From the NCBI GenBank assembly GCA_017557265.1, contig JAFZAM010000059.1, positions 1 to 19,860 of the forward strand: DNA of 19,860 nt. Direction: 5' to 3'. Of the stretch, positions 1 through 7,710 are shown piece after piece (position 1 is the first letter of the stretch; every line of letters begins with the position of its first letter). The DNA is from Oscillospiraceae bacterium (GTDB lineage: Bacteria > Bacillota > Clostridia > Oscillospirales > Oscillospiraceae). A program made the translations under genes and the position numbers. The notes under the pieces are model-generated. The model was not told where the DNA came from. It saw only the letters and a list, made by a program, of their open reading frames with translations, and made no database searches.

Positions 1-2331
1 GCGAAAGCGCCGACAGATCATATAACGTCGGCGTTTTTGGTCTCCGTCGTCTTTTTCGCCCTCGCTCTGCTAACGACCCCTTCGACGGGCCGCTGGCTCG
101 GGATAGTATCCGCCGCCGCGCTCGTCGTTTCTTTCATCATTAGATTCAAGACTGTCAGGGAAAGGCTGACTCTTCCGGTCATCGCTTTGTTCCTGTTCGT
201 TCTCATGTGTGGGATATCGACGCAGTACGCCGTGTCGGGGAAATTCGCTCTATACGAATTTCTCAAGATTTTCGCGGCGTTCTGCGTGGTTTTTATACTT
301 CTCGCCTGGGCTCCCTCCTACGAGGGAACGGGCGTAAACGGACGGTGGTTCGCCGCGGTCCTTGCCTGTTCGGCCGCATGGCTTGGACTCGCCAGCGTCG
401 ACATGATCTCGACGCGGATAATAAGCGGCGCTGTGTTCCGCTTTCTCGGCCTCTTTTCCGGCGATTACGCCGGCATTACCGGCGTCGAGAGCGGCGTCAG
501 GATAACGAGCTTAATCAATATGCCGAACGTTTTTGCCGGAGCGACCGGGCTCGGCGTCCTGCTGAGTCTCTCTCTCGCCGTCTCGTCCGAAAACGCGCGG
601 CAGAAGAGCGCATTCCTCTGCGTTTTGTTTATAAATTCGGTTTCTTTTCTGCTGTCCTTCAGCCTCGGCGCCTCCGGACTCATCGTCGTTGCGTTCGTCA
701 TTATGCTCGTCGCCGCGGGCAAGAACCACCGAGCGAGACTTTTCGTCCTCATGGCCGAGACCCTCGTGCTTACCGTTCTCGCCGCCGCGGTCAGCGCGTC
801 TTCCGTTACGGACTGGAGCGGGGTCCGACCGCTCCCGCTGCTCGCGCTCATTCTCGGCTCGGCTCTGTTTTGCATCTTGGACAGATACGTCGGCTCCGCG
901 CTCGCCGACAGGCTCGGGCGCAACGCTAAACGCGCCGTAGCCGCCGGCGTCGCTGCCGTCGCGGTCGTCGCCGTTTACGCAGTTCTTGCTCTAAATCTGA
1001 CCGGCGGGATTACCTTAGAGCCCGGTCAGACTTTATTGCGCACAGCGTATCCGTCTCCGGGAAGCTATGAGCTTGCGGCCGGGAGCAGCGGAGACGTTTC
1101 GGTCACTGTCCGGAGCAAGAGCAGGGTGCAGTGCATGACCCGCGGTTATACTCCGCTCTACGAAGGAGACGTTGCCGGCGCGTCTTTTACTGTACCGGAA
1201 GACAGCATCGTCACGTATTTCTATTTCAGTTCGGAAGACGGAGCGGAGCTCGGCTCGGCAGTCTTTTCCGGAGCCTCCGGGAACGAAAAGATCCCTCTCG
1301 GATACAAGCTTTTGCCGTCCTTCGTGGCCAATCGTATTCAGGGCCTGAAGGCCAATCAGAACGCCATTCAGCGAGAGGTGTTCTCCCGCGACGGTCTCAA
1401 GCTCTTCAAGATAAGCCCCGTTTTCGGCTCCGGCCTTGGCGGATACGAGAGCCTTATAATGAGCGTCCAGTCGTTCAAATACGAGACGAAATACGCGCAT
1501 GACCACTACGTCCAGACCCTCGTCGAGACGGGTATCGTCGGATCAGCGCTATTCGTCCTCCTGCTCGCGGTCTCGGCGTTTCTCGTCGTGCGCGCTCTCG
1601 TCAGGAAGAAGGAGGACGCCATGCTGCCCGCGCTCGCTGCGGCGCTGTTCTTCATGGCGGCCCACGCGGCCGTGGAACTCGTTTTCTCCGGCGCCTTCTA
1701 TCTTTTCATCGCCTTCGGCGTCTTCGCTCTGACGGGCGTCTGCTGCGCGACGGAAGCTCCGTCCCGCATGAAGGCGGGAAGGACCGCGTCCCTCGCCGTT
1801 ATCGCGCTCGCCGCCGTCTTATTTGGCGCGCTGCTTATAGGCAACGTCTCGGCCAAGCGGCTTGTTGCAAAGGAACCCACGATGGAGTCCCTCGAAAAGG
1901 CCGCGAAGATGGACCGCTTCGAGTGGGCGGACTATCTTTTCTCCTACGTGATGACGATCGAACAGGCCGACGCCGACGAGGATATGCGCCGCTGCGCCGA
2001 CGAATACGCGGACAGGCTCGCGCTGGTTCCGTCCAATACGATGCCGCCCTATCTCGCGGATTACAGATTTTTCAATAAACAGTACGACAAGGCCTTCGAC
2101 ATCGCCGAGCGCTACGTGGCTCACGTGCCCTCCGATCCGGAGGCGTGGAACGAGACGTTCCGCCTCATCAGGCATTATTACCGGGAAGACGTCTCCGGGC
2201 TTTTCTCGCGTCGCGTCTCGCTTCTCGCCGAGCGGCTCGAGGCATGGAACGCTTCGAGCTTAATGCCGGTGGTGCTCGACGACGACGTTGCGGAGTTCGT
2301 GTCGGAAATGGTGAAAAATGATAAAGGATAA
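1..2331 (+). CDS. O-antigen ligase / Wzy-like polysaccharide polymerase, 5' partial
   Basis: Likely polymerises lipid-linked repeat units on the outer face of the membrane. The frame is open from base 1, giving 776 codons in the window. The first possible internal start, TTG at 37, has no ribosome binding site and the first membrane helix already begins there, so I treat the gene as truncated at the left edge. Seen: about a dozen hydrophobic segments; a large non-hydrophobic insert at residues ~337-430 (window count), rich in beta-prone Ser/Thr/Gly/Val; the Wzy_C-type signature GLGGYESLI followed by HDHYVQTLVETGIVG (H500), then further helices; and a hydrophilic C-terminal tail (~620-776) that looks like helical TPR-type repeats. 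Family assignment rests on this signature and the operon context. The donor and acceptor are unknown, so ligase versus polymerase cannot be settled. It overlaps the next gene by 14 nt. Confidence 0.8.
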   Translation, partial: AKAPTDHITSAFLVSVVFFALALLTTPSTGRWLGIVSAAALVVSFIIRFKTVRERLTLPVIALFLFVLMCGISTQYAVSGKFALYEFLKIFAAFCVVFILLAWAPSYEGTGVNGRWFAAVLACSAAWLGLASVDMISTRIISGAVFRFLGLFSGDYAGITGVESGVRITSLINMPNVFAGATGLGVLLSLSLAVSSENARQKSAFLCVLFINSVSFLLSFSLGASGLIVVAFVIMLVAAGKNHRARLFVLMAETLVLTVLAAAVSASSVTDWSGVRPLPLLALILGSALFCILDRYVGSALADRLGRNAKRAVAAGVAAVAVVAVYAVLALNLTGGITLEPGQTLLRTAYPSPGSYELAAGSSGDVSVTVRSKSRVQCMTRGYTPLYEGDVAGASFTVPEDSIVTYFYFSSEDGAELGSAVFSGASGNEKIPLGYKLLPSFVANRIQGLKANQNAIQREVFSRDGLKLFKISPVFGSGLGGYESLIMSVQSFKYETKYAHDHYVQTLVETGIVGSALFVLLLAVSAFLVVRALVRKKEDAMLPALAAALFFMAAHAAVELVFSGAFYLFIAFGVFALTGVCCATEAPSRMKAGRTASLAVIALAAVLFGALLIGNVSAKRLVAKEPTMESLEKAAKMDRFEWADYLFSYVMTIEQADADEDMRRCADEYADRLALVPSNTMPPYLADYRFFNKQYDKAFDIAERYVAHVPSDPEAWNETFRLIRHYYREDVSGLFSRRVSLLAERLEAWNASSLMPVVLDDDVAEFVSEMVKNDKG
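4..38 (+). other. Terminator-like hairpin inside the open frame at the left edge
   Basis: Seen: CGCCGAC (8-14) and GTCGGCG (27-33) are perfectly complementary with a 12-nt loop, followed by TTTTT (34-38). AAAG/TTTT pairing could extend the stem. This is the form of an intrinsic terminator, yet the polymerase frame runs through it without a stop. Either it is chance pairing in coding sequence, or the polymerase starts downstream of a real terminator. The sequence left of the window would decide. Confidence 0.3.
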
Positions 2332-3709
2332 TCAGACCTCGTTTAACCGGCTGGACGTGATAAGCGACGCCGTCATAACGTTCGCCATGATGCCGCTCGC
2401 CTTCGTCATAAGGTTTTACGTCCTCAAAAACGGAATAATGAGCGTACCGCTGAGAAGCTATCTGCTCGTCGGCCTTGTTTTCGCGCTCCTGCAGCTCGTC
2501 AGCTTCGCCGCCTTCGGCCTTTATCGCTTTTTCTGGCGCAGACGCCTCCGCGACGTGCTCTCGCGCCTGTGCCTTGTCGAGCTCCTGGATATCGCGCTCG
2601 TCCTCGGATGGCTCTTTCTCGGACACAAGTCCGATTATTCCCGCTGGACCTTCGCGTTCTTCTTCATCCTCGACGTTGCCGCGCTCTGCCTCAAGAGGAT
2701 CGCGATCAAGCGCGCGATGCTGCGCCGGCTCGAGCGCGGGACCGACCGGAAAAACGTCCTGCTGCTCGGCTCCGGAGCCATCGCGAGATCTTATCTGACA
2801 GCTCTTGAAAAGGGCTGGGGCTTCGGCTACGGAGCGAAGTGGTACGCCGCCCGCGGCGAAGCCGAAGACCTGCCTCTCGAATATCTCGGAGATTATGCGG
2901 ACCTCGGCGCAGTTATGGACAGCTGCGCTCCTGATATGGTCGTCTGCGCCGTCGGCGCGGAGGACGCCGCTATGATCCCGGATTTTATCGCAGTCTGCGA
3001 AAAGCGCGGCGTAAAGCTCTCCATCATCCCGTTTTACGCCGAATACCTTCACTCGAATCCCGCCGTGGACGACCTTAACGGCGTCCCGCTTCTCAATATC
3101 AGGCGCGTCCCGCTCGACGACAGCTTCAGCGCCTTTGTAAAGAGAGCTTTCGACGTCGTCTGTTCCGCCTTGCTCCTCATCGTGACGAGCCCGCTCGCGC
3201 TCGTCTGCGCTGTCGGCGTCAAGCTCTCCTCGCCGGGTCCCGTGATATTCAGGCAGGAGCGCGTCGGACGTGCCGGCAAGGTCTTCAACATCCTCAAATT
3301 CCGCTCCATGCGCGTTAACTCCGAGCAGGATACGGCGTGGTCCGGCGCGACTGACGGCCGCAGGACGCGTTTCGGGGCGTTCATGCGCAAGTGCTCGCTG
3401 GACGAGCTTCCGCAGCTGTGGAACGTTCTAAAAGGCGATATGAGCCTCGTCGGACCGCGGCCGGAGCTCCCGCGCTTTGTTGAGCGTTTCCGCGAGGAGA
3501 TCCCTCTCTACATGGTCAAACATCAGGTCCGCCCGGGCATGACCGGATGGGCGCAGATAAACGGTCTCCGCGGCGACAGCTCCGTCAAGGAGCGCATCGA
3601 CCACGATCTGTATTACATTGAAAACTGGACGGTCTGGTTTGATATCCAGATCCTTCTGACGACCGTTTTCGCCGGCAAATTCATCAACGACGAGAAGCTG
3701 GGGGAGTGA
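2318..3709 (+). CDS. Polyprenyl glycosylphosphotransferase (initiating sugar-phosphate transferase)
   Basis: Transfers a sugar-1-phosphate from a nucleotide sugar to undecaprenyl phosphate, the first step of repeat-unit assembly, at the cytoplasmic membrane. The 463-aa length and layout fit the WbaP/WcaJ/CpsE family: N-terminal helices (~15-125), a Rossmann-like domain from ~145 (LLLGSGAIARSYL), a further hydrophobic segment at ~278-300, and the catalytic bacterial sugar transferase domain at ~272-460. Visible motifs are FRQERVGRAGKVFNILKFRSM, LDELPQLWNVLKGDMSLVGPRP with the family's acidic pair D362-E363, and RPGMTGWAQINGLRG. The ATG at 2318 lies inside the end of the polymerase gene, with only a weak GGTG-type ribosome binding site, which suggests translational coupling. 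Which sugar is transferred cannot be read from the sequence. Confidence 0.93.
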   Translation: MIKDNQTSFNRLDVISDAVITFAMMPLAFVIRFYVLKNGIMSVPLRSYLLVGLVFALLQLVSFAAFGLYRFFWRRRLRDVLSRLCLVELLDIALVLGWLFLGHKSDYSRWTFAFFFILDVAALCLKRIAIKRAMLRRLERGTDRKNVLLLGSGAIARSYLTALEKGWGFGYGAKWYAARGEAEDLPLEYLGDYADLGAVMDSCAPDMVVCAVGAEDAAMIPDFIAVCEKRGVKLSIIPFYAEYLHSNPAVDDLNGVPLLNIRRVPLDDSFSAFVKRAFDVVCSALLLIVTSPLALVCAVGVKLSSPGPVIFRQERVGRAGKVFNILKFRSMRVNSEQDTAWSGATDGRRTRFGAFMRKCSLDELPQLWNVLKGDMSLVGPRPELPRFVERFREEIPLYMVKHQVRPGMTGWAQINGLRGDSSVKERIDHDLYYIENWTVWFDIQILLTTVFAGKFINDEKLGE

Positions 3710-3713
3710 GCCC

Positions 3714-4823
3714 TTGACCGGCAAAGTGCTATTCACCGCGTCTTCCTACGACCACCTCGAGCGCTTTCACAAGCCCTATATAGACGAGTTCCGCCGTCTC
3801 GGCTTTGAGACGCACGTCGCCTGCGCCGCTGCGCCTGAGCGGTCCGATCTCGCGGATAAGACGATTCGGCTCCCGCTAAAAAAACGCATGCTTTCGCTGA
3901 AAAACTTTTCAGCGGCAGGCCTTCTTCGCCGAGCGATGGAGACGGAGCGCTACGACCTCGTCGTGTCCCATACCGCGCTCGCGGCCTTTTTCACGCGCCT
4001 CGCAATGCGCTGGATTAAAGACAGACCTGCGTCCGCCGTCATGGTCCACGGGTATCTGTTCGGGAAAGACGCTCCGATTTTTCGCGGGCTCGTCCTACGC
4101 TTGGCGGAAAAGCTTTCCGCGAAGCAGACGGATCTACTGCTCGTCATGAACGGCGAGGATCTTGAGCTCGCGCAAAGATACAGTCTCTGCTCGAGGATAG
4201 TTAAGGTCCCCGGAGTCGGGGTCGATTTTTCGCGGCTCGACGCCCCTTCCCGCGAGCGCACTCGCGGCGAGCTCGGTTTTCCCGAGGGGTCGTACGTGCT
4301 TTTGAACGCGGCGGAGTTTTCCGCAAGGAAAAGCCAGAGCGTGCTCATAAAAGCCATGCAATTTCTGCCCGGCAACTTTCATCTGATACTCGCCGGAACC
4401 GGCGATAAACTCAATGAATGCAAAAAGCTCGCGGTCAGGCTCGGCGTGTCGGATAAAATAGCGTTTCCCGGGCGCGTCGAAGATATCGGCGGACTTATGC
4501 GTCTGGCCGACGCGTACGTTTCCGCAAGCCGGAGCGAGGGTCTCCCGTTCAGCGTCATGGAGGCGCTGCATCTGGGACTGCCCGTCGTCGCGAGCCGCGT
4601 CAAGGGCCATACGGACCTCGTCGAGGACGGCGCGACCGGCGCGCTTTACCCCTATGGCGACGCGAAGGCTTGCGCGCAGGCCGTTTTGTCGCTCTCTTCT
4701 CTCGATGCGGAAGCGGCAGCTCGGCGCGCGGAAGCATCTGTTTCAGAATACTCGTTAGAGCGAGTTTTGCCTCAGGTCATGGAGCAGTATCTTTCTCTCC
4801 TACGCGATCGGGAGGATAAATGA
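3714..4823 (+). CDS. GT4-family glycosyltransferase
   Basis: Probably adds one sugar to the lipid-linked repeat at the inner membrane face. The protein is 369 aa with a GT-B layout: N-terminal acceptor half (1-~185, starting KVLFTASSYDHLERFHKPYIDEF) and C-terminal Glycos_transf_1 half (~190-345). The EX7E element is visible as SEGLPFSVMEALHLGLP (E275, E283), followed by GHTDLVEDGATGALYP for nucleotide binding. The start is TTG: a GGGGGAG ribosome binding site at about 3700-3706 lies 7-8 nt upstream and no ATG fits the N-terminus. It begins 4 nt after the sugar-phosphate transferase and overlaps the next gene by 4 nt (ATGA). Sugar donor and linkage are unknown. Confidence 0.92.
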   Translation: MTGKVLFTASSYDHLERFHKPYIDEFRRLGFETHVACAAAPERSDLADKTIRLPLKKRMLSLKNFSAAGLLRRAMETERYDLVVSHTALAAFFTRLAMRWIKDRPASAVMVHGYLFGKDAPIFRGLVLRLAEKLSAKQTDLLLVMNGEDLELAQRYSLCSRIVKVPGVGVDFSRLDAPSRERTRGELGFPEGSYVLLNAAEFSARKSQSVLIKAMQFLPGNFHLILAGTGDKLNECKKLAVRLGVSDKIAFPGRVEDIGGLMRLADAYVSASRSEGLPFSVMEALHLGLPVVASRVKGHTDLVEDGATGALYPYGDAKACAQAVLSLSSLDAEAAARRAEASVSEYSLERVLPQVMEQYLSLLRDREDK

Positions 4824-5950
4824 AGCGCAAGATTTGTATTTTCTGCGAGATATGGGAGTCCGGAGGCATCGAGTCGGTCATATGCGGCGCGTTGAGCCAT
4901 ATGGACCTGTCCGGCCTTTCCGTAGATATAGTCGCGGCGAAGCTCGGCGAGAGCGTCTTCCGAGCGCCGCTCGAGGCGAAGGGCGTCCGCTTCATTCCGC
5001 TTTCGGGCAGTACGCGCAGGGTCGCGGCCAATCACCGTATGTTCCGCAATATACTCAGGCGCGAAAAGTATGATGTCCTGCACATGAATATCTACCACGC
5101 GCTCTCGCTTTACTATGCCAGGATCGCCTCTGAGCTCGGGGTTCCCGTAAGGATAGCCCACGCGCACACCTCCGGGCTTCGAAAGAGCCCGACGCTCGCC
5201 TTAAAGCTCCTGATAAACCGTGCATCGCGGAAGCGCTTTACGCGCTATGCCACAGCGCTCTGGGCCTGCTCCGAAGCCTCGGCGGGGTTCATTTTCGACG
5301 GCAAAGCGCTCAGGGAGAGAGGATACGAGTTTATCCCCAACGGCGTCGAGCTCGACCGCTTCGCGTTCGATCCAGTCGCGAGAGAGAGGGTAAGAGCGGA
5401 GCTTGGCCTCGAGGGACGGTTCGTGATAGGCAACGTCGGCCGCCTCTGCAGGCAGAAGAATCAGGAATTCCTGATAGACGTATTCGCGCAGCTTGCGCAG
5501 CGTTCGCCGGAGAGCGTACTCCTGCTCGTCGGAGCCGACGAAAACAGAAAAAGCTTTCTCGAGCGCCGCGCCGCGGGATACGGTCTGTTGGATCGAGTCG
5601 TGTTTTACGGCCTCAGCGACAGAGTGAGCGAGCTCCTTCAGGCGATGGACGTTTTCGTGTTTCCGAGCCTTTTCGAGGGCCTCGGTCTCGCTCCCATCGA
5701 GGCCCAGGCCTCCGGGCTGCCGGTCGTATGCTCCGACGGCGAGCCGCGCGAGGTCGCGATAACGGAGGATATAGAATTTCATTCGCTCGGCGAGCCGCTT
5801 TCCGCATGGGCCGACGCGATCATGCAGCATCGCAGCGCAGAGCGTCATGAGGCGCGTTACGTCGAGCAGCGTATGGATTTTGACGTCGAAAATACGGCAG
5901 GGATATTTTACCGCGCCTATACGGCAAAGGGGGAAGCTGAGGATGATTAA
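4820..5950 (+). CDS. GT4-family glycosyltransferase, EpsF/CapJ-like
   Basis: A second cytoplasmic GT-B transferase for repeat-unit assembly. It has 376 aa and begins MKRKICIFCEIWESGGIESV, which resembles clostridial and bacilli EpsF/CapJ-type enzymes. The central PNGVELDRF linker at ~173-181 separates the two halves. The donor-binding half shows GNVGRLCRQKNQ (R208, K213), DVFVFPSLFEGLGLAPIEAQASGLPVV with the EX7E pair E286 and E294, and an acidic C-terminal tail. ATG at 4820 follows GGAGG (4811-4815) and overlaps the previous stop as ATGA. The 3' end overlaps the dehydrogenase start by 8 nt. Specificity cannot be inferred. Confidence 0.92.
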   Translation: MKRKICIFCEIWESGGIESVICGALSHMDLSGLSVDIVAAKLGESVFRAPLEAKGVRFIPLSGSTRRVAANHRMFRNILRREKYDVLHMNIYHALSLYYARIASELGVPVRIAHAHTSGLRKSPTLALKLLINRASRKRFTRYATALWACSEASAGFIFDGKALRERGYEFIPNGVELDRFAFDPVARERVRAELGLEGRFVIGNVGRLCRQKNQEFLIDVFAQLAQRSPESVLLLVGADENRKSFLERRAAGYGLLDRVVFYGLSDRVSELLQAMDVFVFPSLFEGLGLAPIEAQASGLPVVCSDGEPREVAITEDIEFHSLGEPLSAWADAIMQHRSAERHEARYVEQRMDFDVENTAGIFYRAYTAKGEAEDD

Positions 5951-6704
5951 GACCGGAATAGTCGGCTTCGGCAGGGTCGGAACGGCCATGAAGAAGCTGT
6001 TTTCCGACGCGTGCGTATACGACGGCCCAAAGGGCATTGGGTCGAGAGAAGAGATAAACTCGTGCCAGGTGGCGTTCGTATGCGTGCCGACTCCTTCGCT
6101 CGCGGACGGCGCCTGCGACACCTCCGCGGTCGAGGACGTCATGAGCTGGATAGAGTCCGACGTCGTCGTTCTCCGCTCGACCGTGCCCGTCGGCTTTACC
6201 GACGAGCTCTGCGCCCGTTACGGCAAGCGCGTCTGCTTCCAGCCGGAGTACTACGGCGAGACCGTCGCCCATCCCTTTGCCGATCTGAAGGATCAGGGAT
6301 GGATAACCATAGGCGGAGAGGAAAGCGCCGCTTCCCGTGTCGCCGAGCTCTATAAGAAAGTGCATAATTCCGGCCTCGTTATCAACATCGTCGACGCGAA
6401 GACGGCCGAGCTCGCCAAGTACATGGAAAACTGCTTCCTCGCGGCCAAGGTAACGTTCTGCAACGAGTTTTACGACCTCGCGCAAGGCATGGGCGTGAAC
6501 TACGACAAGCTGCGCGAGACGTGGCTCCTCGATCCGCGTATAGGCCGCAGCCATACGTTCGTGTTCGAGGACGACCGCGGCTTCGGCGGGAGCTGCCTGC
6601 CAAAGGACACGTCTGCTCTCGTCAGTCAGGCGGAGGCGCTCGGACTCGACGCCTCGCTTATGAAGGCCGTCATCGAAAAAAACAAGCGGCTTCGAAATGG
6701 ATAA
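5943..6704 (+). CDS. Short UDP-glucose/GDP-mannose dehydrogenase-family protein lacking the C-terminal domain
   Basis: Resembles enzymes that oxidise a UDP- or GDP-sugar to the uronic acid using two NAD+. I chose ATG 5943 because GAGG-rich sequence (AAAGGGGGAAGCTGAGG) precedes it and it places the NAD fingerprint VGFGRVG (G8, G10, G13) at the N-terminus; an in-frame upstream codon at 5847 would add a tail without homology and a long overlap. Further motifs are CVPTPSLADGACDT (47-60), RSTVPVGFTDEL, QPEYYGE, LAKYMENCFLAAKV and GFGGSCLPKDTSAL with catalytic-type Cys218. The protein stops at 253 aa, just after the central helical domain. Usual members have about 380-450 aa with a third, nucleotide-sugar-binding domain, which is absent here. 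The next gene overlaps its stop, so no frameshifted remainder is visible. Whether it is active is open. Confidence 0.85.
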   Translation: MIKTGIVGFGRVGTAMKKLFSDACVYDGPKGIGSREEINSCQVAFVCVPTPSLADGACDTSAVEDVMSWIESDVVVLRSTVPVGFTDELCARYGKRVCFQPEYYGETVAHPFADLKDQGWITIGGEESAASRVAELYKKVHNSGLVINIVDAKTAELAKYMENCFLAAKVTFCNEFYDLAQGMGVNYDKLRETWLLDPRIGRSHTFVFEDDRGFGGSCLPKDTSALVSQAEALGLDASLMKAVIEKNKRLRNG

Positions 6705-7698
6705 AGGCCTGATCTCGATAATCATCCCCGTCTATAAGACGGAGAAGTATCTCCGGCAATGCGTCGAGAGCGTGCTCGCCCAGACTTACGGCGACATCCA
6801 AGTCGTTCTTGTCGACGACGGATCGCCCGACGGATGCGGAGATATTTGCGACGAGTTCGCCCGCGCCGACGCGCGAGTCAAGGTCGTGCATCAGGAAAAC
6901 GCCGGACTTTCCGCGGCGTGGAACGCCGGGCTTCGCCTCGCGGAAGGCGAGTTCGTCGGCTTCGTCGATTCTGACGATTTCGTCGAGCCCGACATGTTTG
7001 AGTATCTTCTGCGGGGCCTTGAGGAAGCGGACGCCGACGTCGCCGTCTGCGGCATATTCGACGAATACTCCGCAAGGACGGAGACGCGCTCTCCCGGAGA
7101 AAAAAGAACGCTCGACACCGACGGCGTTCTTGCCGAAATGGAGCTCAACACCGGCATCCAGAGCTACGTCTGGAATAAGCTCTGGCGGCGCTTTCTTTTC
7201 GATGGGATCGAGTTTCCCGGCAGGACCTCGGGCGATATCGCCGTCGCGCACCTGCTCTTCGAGCGCGCGGCGAGGGGAGCCGCCCTTCTGCCCGAGCCAA
7301 AATATCACTACCGATTCCTCGCAGAGAGCATTACCGGGGACAGATCGCTCAAGCGAAGCTTCAATTTCGTGGACGTGTTCAGAAAGCGCAGGGAAGACCT
7401 GTGGGAGCGAAGACCCGCGCTTCACGATCTGCTCGACACGCTCTGCGTTCAGGCCGCCGTCAGGCCCTGGTGCGCCTGCGGACTGAACCCGAAAGAGGCC
7501 CGCAGGGACTATGCGGAAAGACTCCGCGAGACCGCCGAGTTTTCAAAAGCGCACTATAAGACCGCCAAACGCCTCGTAAAGCTCGGCATAACGGGCAGAG
7601 CGGTCATGTCGCTGACCCGGTTCGACCGGCCGTGGGCGTACGCGCTTTCGGGCCTTCTGAGCCGTTTATACCGGCTCAAACACGAAAGACCGCTGTAA
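6697..7698 (+). CDS. GT2-family glycosyltransferase
   Basis: Inverting GT-A transferase, probably for repeat-unit assembly or side-chain addition. It has 333 aa with the GT2 domain in residues 1-~115: SIIIPVYKTEKYLRQCVES, VLVDDGSPDGCGDICDEF (D40, D41), NAGLSAAWNAGL, and the metal-binding FVDSDDFVEPDMF (D91, D93, D94). The C-terminal ~200 residues contain WNKLWRR, then a basic helical region ending near RLYRLKHE. The ATG at 6697 overlaps the dehydrogenase stop by 8 nt and has no strong ribosome binding site, so it is probably translated by re-initiation. Sugar and acceptor are unknown. Confidence 0.93.
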   Translation: MDKGLISIIIPVYKTEKYLRQCVESVLAQTYGDIQVVLVDDGSPDGCGDICDEFARADARVKVVHQENAGLSAAWNAGLRLAEGEFVGFVDSDDFVEPDMFEYLLRGLEEADADVAVCGIFDEYSARTETRSPGEKRTLDTDGVLAEMELNTGIQSYVWNKLWRRFLFDGIEFPGRTSGDIAVAHLLFERAARGAALLPEPKYHYRFLAESITGDRSLKRSFNFVDVFRKRREDLWERRPALHDLLDTLCVQAAVRPWCACGLNPKEARRDYAERLRETAEFSKAHYKTAKRLVKLGITGRAVMSLTRFDRPWAYALSGLLSRLYRLKHERPL

Positions 7699-7710
7699 AA
7701 GGAGCGGAGC

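Noticed and set aside
2168..3052. 294-codon open frame on the minus strand opposite the sugar-phosphate transferase
   Set aside because: It mirrors the GC-rich codon pattern of the + strand gene, has low-complexity charged composition and no recognisable domain; the + strand gene has complete family motifs.
5847..5942. Longer N-terminus for the short dehydrogenase
   Set aside because: It would put about 32 unrelated residues ahead of the NAD-binding strand and overlap the previous gene by over 100 nt; ATG 5943 has a ribosome binding site.
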